DNA of 64,000 bases from Kwoniella bestiolae CBS 10118. Its lineage: Eukaryota; Basidiomycota; Tremellomycetes; Tremellales; Cryptococcaceae. Shown in pieces: positions 59,421 through 64,000 of this stretch. The stretch is from positions 2,418,001 to 2,482,000 of the forward strand of contig NC_089241.1 of NCBI RefSeq assembly GCF_000512585.2. Reading direction: 5' to 3'. Position 1 is the first letter of the stretch, and every line of letters begins with the position of its first letter. The notes under the pieces are model-generated. The model had not been told where the DNA came from and made no database searches. It was given only the letters and a program-made list of their open reading frames with translations. A program made the position numbers and the translations under genes.

Positions 59421-61933
59421 ATGTCGACGGCCCAATTACCTTCAGCCAATATCAATGCCAGTGCTCAACCCCTGCCCGTCAAACACCTACTACGGAACTA
59501 CACCACCGCCCACCCCCTCCGCTCACCCTCTCCTCTACCTCCGTCCTCTCGTGTCGACCCATCCCTCACGCAGAGATTACCTCCAGCTACCTCTGCCAGC
59601 CCATTACTATGGACACTACCAACATGGTGGTTATTCCTTCGGTTCATCCTCACCAAAGGATTACATGTCTATCTCAACTTACTGAGCCATTTCTTGGTGG
59701 GACCGAAAAGGAAATCATGGGGGTATAGAATGACATTCATAACCTCCTTTATGAGGAATATAGCGGATCATTCGTCCTTAGCAGATATAGTCCTGATTAG
59801 ACGGTTCATCTCATTACATTTCTTGGTTCCCTTACCTGGAGATGCGGTGGTCACGCCCATAACCTTCAAAGTGCCCTTGAGGAAGGGAGATGAGATTGCT
59901 AGGGGTTTTTTGAGGGAATTTGATCTGAATGAGAATGGGCAGAGGGAATTATCGGGAGAATGGGTGGTGGGGACGGATGTATGGAAGATGTTGAAAGCGA
60001 AACGGAGGCAGAGGAATAGGAATAACACAAGGAGGAAATCATCAGCCAACACACCTTCCAGATCGAGTATGCTGGCCAACGAACTACGACTACGCTCAAA
60101 CGAGAAATACTCCTCCCCTACTACGTCGACACCGGTCTCACCGAACAAAACGAATAGAAGCAATTCAAGCACCAGTACTAGTACTGCTACACCTACGACC
60201 GACTCGGACACTGACAAGGTAGCTGAACGGGTGATATACTATGTTCATGGTGGGGCTTATTATGTCGGGAATGCCGCTACCCACCGATTGATCACTATTG
60301 GTGTTAGTAAGAGCTGTAATGCCAGGGTGTTTGGTGGGTCTGAGTTATCTCGCTTCTCAATCTCACTTGCCATAAACTGATCATTTATATGCTAATACTG
60401 GAATATCTGGTTTTCCAGCAATCACCTACCGTCTGGCACCCGAACATGTCTTTCCCCTTCCGTTGCACGACGTTCTCAATGGATACTTACGTCTGCTCGC
60501 CCCTCCTCTATCAATACCGCCCGAAAATATCGTCATCGCTGGAGATTCTGCTGGTGGAGGCTTATCGCTCGCATTGTGCATGTATCTCCGCGATGAGGGG
60601 TACAAGTTACCTGCTGGGTTGGTGTTGATGAGTCCCTGGGTAGATCTCACAATGAGTTGCGGAAGTTGGGACGAGAATGCAGCTACAGACGTGGTTCCCC
60701 GACCTGAGGCTGATGGTGAGTGATGATCCGATAAATACCCACTCTACTCTATATAAGAACATACGACTGATCTTGACATATCCACATCTCATAGATCATC
60801 TTAATCCCGTGGGTTGCTACCTCGGCCCCAAAGGCATCGCAACCTACCTTACCCACCCCTACGCTTCACCCCTGTTTGGCGATTTCGAGGGCCTCCCACC
60901 TATGCTCATCCAATCTGGCGATTCTGAAGTCCTTCGAGATGAGATCACTCTCCTGGCTCATAAAGCCACTTTGGCCGGTGTACACGTCACTCACGAATTG
61001 TACGAAGACATGGTACATGTCTTTCAGATGTTTTCGTTCCTCCCCGCCACTACAGCCGCAATCAACAACGTGGGCAGATGGGTGTGTCAGACCTTACCCT
61101 CAATTGAAGAGCAGGAAGGTAGACACGAGAGTAAATTGGGCGAATCGGTCGAACAGGAGATGGAAACTTCTCCAATGGTTGTGGATAGAGATGGAGAAGA
61201 GCTGGGTGTGGGTCTACCGGCCGGTCAGACAGAGGTACTGCCTAGTGAGATAGACGCAATGGACGATTATAGTAGATCAAGTAGAATTAGAACTCCCAAA
61301 CAAACTCCAATCACCAATACCAGTGCGTTGAAGTTGGATATTGGAGAGCCTACCACTCCAGCAGGACCAACGGTCGACACCGATTCATTACCTCATTCTC
61401 AAGGTGAAACCTCATCAAGAAGATCCTCAGGGTCCATCACACCGACTGCCAATCACCCTAAACCTCTATCAGACGACGCTACCACTTCTTCATTGGAGTT
61501 GCACGGAATCCCCTTCCCAAGATCTACGATCGATACGTTCAGTGGACCCCATACCTTACCGAGATTACGTCGATCAATCACCAACGTTCCAGTCCATTCG
61601 CCTGACACCGTCCCGTCGTCTTCGCCCAGCACCTCCAGACGAAAGCGGGGTATAACCTATTCTTCATCATCCCTGCACGTCTCACCCGCACATTCCACCG
61701 GCGTACCCTCTAACCCCACCTCGCCTACTCCGTCAATCAGACGGAGATTGGTGATGACCCATAGTAATTCGGGAACACCCAGTACGAGGGCAAGGAGTAA
61801 ATCCCATTCGGACATTTTCCAACTTGTTGAAGGGTATGTGGAAGGAGGTGCAGCGAATACTACGACGGTCATTGACCCGGAGGGAGAGGTGATCAGTATG
61901 GGAGTGTTGGGGGAGGACGAAGATCCATTCTGA
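59421..61933 (+). CDS. Alpha/beta hydrolase, hormone-sensitive-lipase type, with long disordered insert and tail
   Basis: Starts at the ATG at 59421 (MSTAQLPSANINAS); a hydrophobic segment LLWTLPTWWLFLRFILTKGL may be a membrane anchor. The hydrolase-3 fold is split by a Ser/Thr-rich insertion of about 80 residues (60000-60215). Then come the oxyanion motif YYVHGGAYYVG, AITYRLAPEH after an intron, the nucleophile in VIAGDSAGGGLSL, the acid Asp in LIQSGDSEVLRDE and the catalytic His in YEDMVHVFQMFSF, a full Ser-Asp-His set. A C-terminal region of about 270 residues is Ser/Thr/Pro-rich with many SP/TP and RRxS-like sites and ends GEDEDPF. Probably a membrane-associated ester hydrolase; the substrate (sterol ester, acylglycerol or xenobiotic) is not readable. 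The tail suggests phosphoregulation, which is inference. Confidence 0.85.
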
Positions 61934-62433
61934 TCATAGCCTAGGCTTGCGCCAGGATCACCTTACAGTATCGTTATCGAATTTGAATTTGAACTTGTTT
62001 TTGTCTACCATTGGTCCATGACAATCTGTCTTCGCCAATTGATGTACAGTACTGTATTAGATCTATCGTATTGACATTTTTTGTATTTGCATAGATACCT
62101 CATTTGACCTGTCATCCTTTGGGTTCCGGTTACAAGTGTACCAACAGCCATTTATGAGCCATATGCATGGTGTGTCATCCTCCCTTTAGCATGATGTTCA
62201 TGATGGCGGCGTGATGACAGGCGTGTAATATCATTCTAGATGGAAGGAGGCAACAAGCTTGCGGGAACATCGCAGAATGACCATTGCTCCAATGACTGCG
62301 CCTCATCGTCTGCTGCTTCTAGTGAGAGAACGATTCGCTGCCACCCTTGTTGTGGTTGAAAACACTTTTCGAATGATGTTCCTTTGCGCGAGAGCGATGA
62401 TGCAGAAGTTACGAGAGACCAGGACCTGGAACC
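61934..62433. other. Intergenic, no gene
   Basis: 500 bp after the hydrolase, with a TGTACAGTACTGTA motif at about 62043-62056. Downstream is a broken orphan-family locus. Confidence 0.4.
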
Positions 62434-62709
62434 ATGGGGTCTGAAACGCAAGCTCTTACGGTGCTAGGTCAAAGGTTGTCCGAAGGTTTTTGGCACATCC
62501 TCCTTTGTACGCTAGGCAGCGGGGAAAACGGTCAACTCTTGAGACTCGCTGTGATGATTGAATGCCATTTTGCCACCCTTTCGGGCAGATATAAGAAAGC
62601 CATAAAATGGTTGGGGGATCAGTGGACAGATATATGTTCTTTCCCCGATAATCTGTACGCTACAAACGCCCACAACTTCCTTCGCGACCGACTTACCAAA
62701 TCTCAATGA
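62434..62709 (+). pseudogene. Possible C-module fragment of the orphan family
   Basis: Frame of 91 codons with HFATLSGRYKKAIKWLG, similar in layout to FKVCTLSGREYF of gene E, and then WTDICSFPDNLY. It stops just before the next family locus. It could be the end of a lost upstream copy; similarity is limited to a few residues. Confidence 0.3.
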
Positions 62710-62710
62710 A

Positions 62711-63922
62711 ATGACCTTCAGATATAATACACGCTCGATCCAAAGCTCAACGCGCCCCAGATCTCCGCCACCTACTGGTGTGCTGAGCAGGCTCACCCTA
62801 AAGAAGACCGGTCATGCGCTCAAGGCTTCTCGGTCCATTATCCTGACTATAGAACCCTGGTCACTGTGAGCTGTCCGCAAGCAATGGATTCGAGAAGCGG
62901 GCAGATGCAAGAGGCTGAAAGGGCTGCATCGGAACTTGAAGAACGACTCAAGGTAACACAACATGCAGATTGGTCTAGAAGATTACTTAAATCTCTCACT
63001 CGCGATTCAGCTCTTGGAGAAGAGCCTTTGACCATTCATTCTACTCCGGAGGAATTTACAGATCTGACCGTTTGTGCAGAGGTCGCAAATTCCGGAAACA
63101 CGATCCCTCCTCTTGCCAAGGGGAAAGGAAAAAGGCCGTCATCTCTCAACCAAGCTTGCATCCATATTGAGACCGAAAGATGATAGTTCAGCCCCATCAT
63201 TCGTGATTCTATCGTACATCAAGACGGGTGCACAGCCATCTTCCGCACCATCTTCAAAAAGAAGGACGGGTCTGGCGGGTGATCAAGGCGCGATAGGTCA
63301 GATCCTCGTCTGCCGTACTGGGAGATTCTCGACTTCCCACGGGATCGAACCTAAATCTCACGAGGGCCTCATGAACGCCGAGCTCCATAAATTCCGAAGT
63401 GTCTTATCCACTAACTTGATGAACCGGGGTGGACCCATCCACCGCCCACTCCCGGGTGGCAGTTGTGAGAGTGGATCCAGCCGAGATCAACCGAGCGACT
63501 ATGTGGCTAAAACCCAAGAATGGGAGCAAGACCTTGGTCAGTATGCGGAAAGGTGTTTGGCCCGAACCAAAGAGGCGTTACCTGATTGGAAGAAGAACGG
63601 GATTGCAACTCTGGCATTGAGTGGATCACAATTATATTCAATCGCCCCTAAGACAGCGAGGAGATTGAACGTTCTAGATTGGGATGGGTATCATGATTTT
63701 TTGATGAAGTCGATCGCAGATATCTCGGATCCTAATCGTTCTAGCCCGGCTTCTCTGACTCTGAGACCAAAAAGGCCGACCAGCGGTCACCAAAAATTAC
63801 AAGATGCTTCCAGTTTTACTTCGGCCGAGCAGAAATGTCTTAATGGACTGGACACCAAAAGGACTGCCTTCTTGGCAAATCATCAGCAAGACTTGAGAAC
63901 AGTAGAGTCGACTGCAAGATAA
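62711..63922 (+). pseudogene. Orphan gene F, family member with frame breaks
   Basis: An ATG at 62711 (MTFRYN) lies in the frame that is later open at 63074-63922. The intervening sense-like stretch (about 62728-63183) is in another frame: TLDPKLNAPQISATYWC, then EQAHPKED and ERAASELEERLKV. The last part is a clean frame with PSFVILSYIKTGAQ, QEWEQDLGQYAERCL, ATLALSGSQLYSI, LNVLDWDGYHDFLMKS and a final helix FTSAEQKCLNGLDTKR, stop at 63920-63922. DWEASLEQY, LTGQEL and MNWKDY of gene A align in order with EWEQDLGQY, LSGSQL and LDWDGY here, the clearest link across the window. Two frame changes must be assumed; I see no introns that fix them. A living gene with a different start near 63074 cannot be excluded. 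Confidence 0.55.
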
Positions 63923-64000
63923 CCATGTGTTCGCGCATAGATCTACCTAGCTTATGGGGGGACTTCGTTCTTTGATTGTGAAATGTTATTGACTTGGTCA

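Noticed and set aside
1..64000. tRNA, rRNA, CRISPR or prokaryotic-type operon features
   Set aside because: I looked for cloverleaf arms with box A/B, conserved rRNA cores and regular spacer arrays and saw none; a tRNA scan would be needed to exclude a divergent tRNA in the 47-50 kb stretch.

Overview
The window reads as nuclear DNA of a basidiomycete yeast, most likely a tremellalean (Cryptococcus/Kwoniella type). Genes are compact and rich in short introns with gtgagt/gtaagt donors and CTRAY-like branch points. The conserved proteins (DNA polymerase alpha, HMG-CoA reductase, Nhp6, an Rkm5-type methyltransferase, Tah18, a Ran1-type kinase) are clearly fungal. There are no prokaryotic operons, CRISPR arrays, rRNA genes or recognisable transposons. 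The lineage is inferred from intron style and gene content, not from a search.

Layout. 1-3.8 kb: 3' part of POL1. 4.2-7.0 kb: an orphan gene and a broken paralogue, head to head. 7.4-12.1 kb: Adp1-type ABCG transporter (-). 12.8-20.5 kb (+): a small basic orphan protein, the HMG-box protein Nhp6, a choline/ethanolamine phosphotransferase and an L1-domain nucleolar protein. 20.95-25.2 kb: HMG-CoA reductase (-). 25.7-37.8 kb: accessory island of divergent paralogous orphan genes, all coding copies on the minus strand, with a 1.7 kb near-identical tandem duplication, frameshifts and remnants. 39.2-41.0 kb: Ser/Thr-rich single-pass membrane protein with a C-terminal SH3 domain (-). 42.2-43.6 kb: Rkm5-type lysine methyltransferase (-), divergent from an MFS transporter at 44.0-47.0 kb (+). 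47.0-50.8 kb: 3.8 kb with no supportable gene. 50.8-53.1 kb: Ran1/Sks1-type kinase whose 3' coding part is split by about 0.7 kb of GGAATGG-type minisatellite. 53.3-55.8 kb: ARMT1/DUF89 phosphatase (-). 56.3-58.9 kb: diflavin reductase Tah18 (+). 59.4-61.9 kb: hormone-sensitive-lipase-type hydrolase (+). 62.4-63.9 kb: another broken locus of the orphan family (+).

The conserved genes are ordinary housekeeping and membrane/lipid functions: replication, sterol synthesis, the last step of phosphatidylcholine/ethanolamine synthesis, Fe-S assembly and ribosome biogenesis. They are not functionally linked by position. The most unusual content is the orphan family. Several loci in three parts of the window share a weak N-terminal strand motif (F-T/V-x4-6-G) and a weak C-terminal module (L-S/T-G-x-E/D, then about 15 residues, then L/V-D/N-W-x2-Y). 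The conserved genes I traced read open across their exons, while the family members repeatedly carry frameshifts, stops and truncations. I infer rapid birth and death of a lineage-specific family. Its function is unknown.
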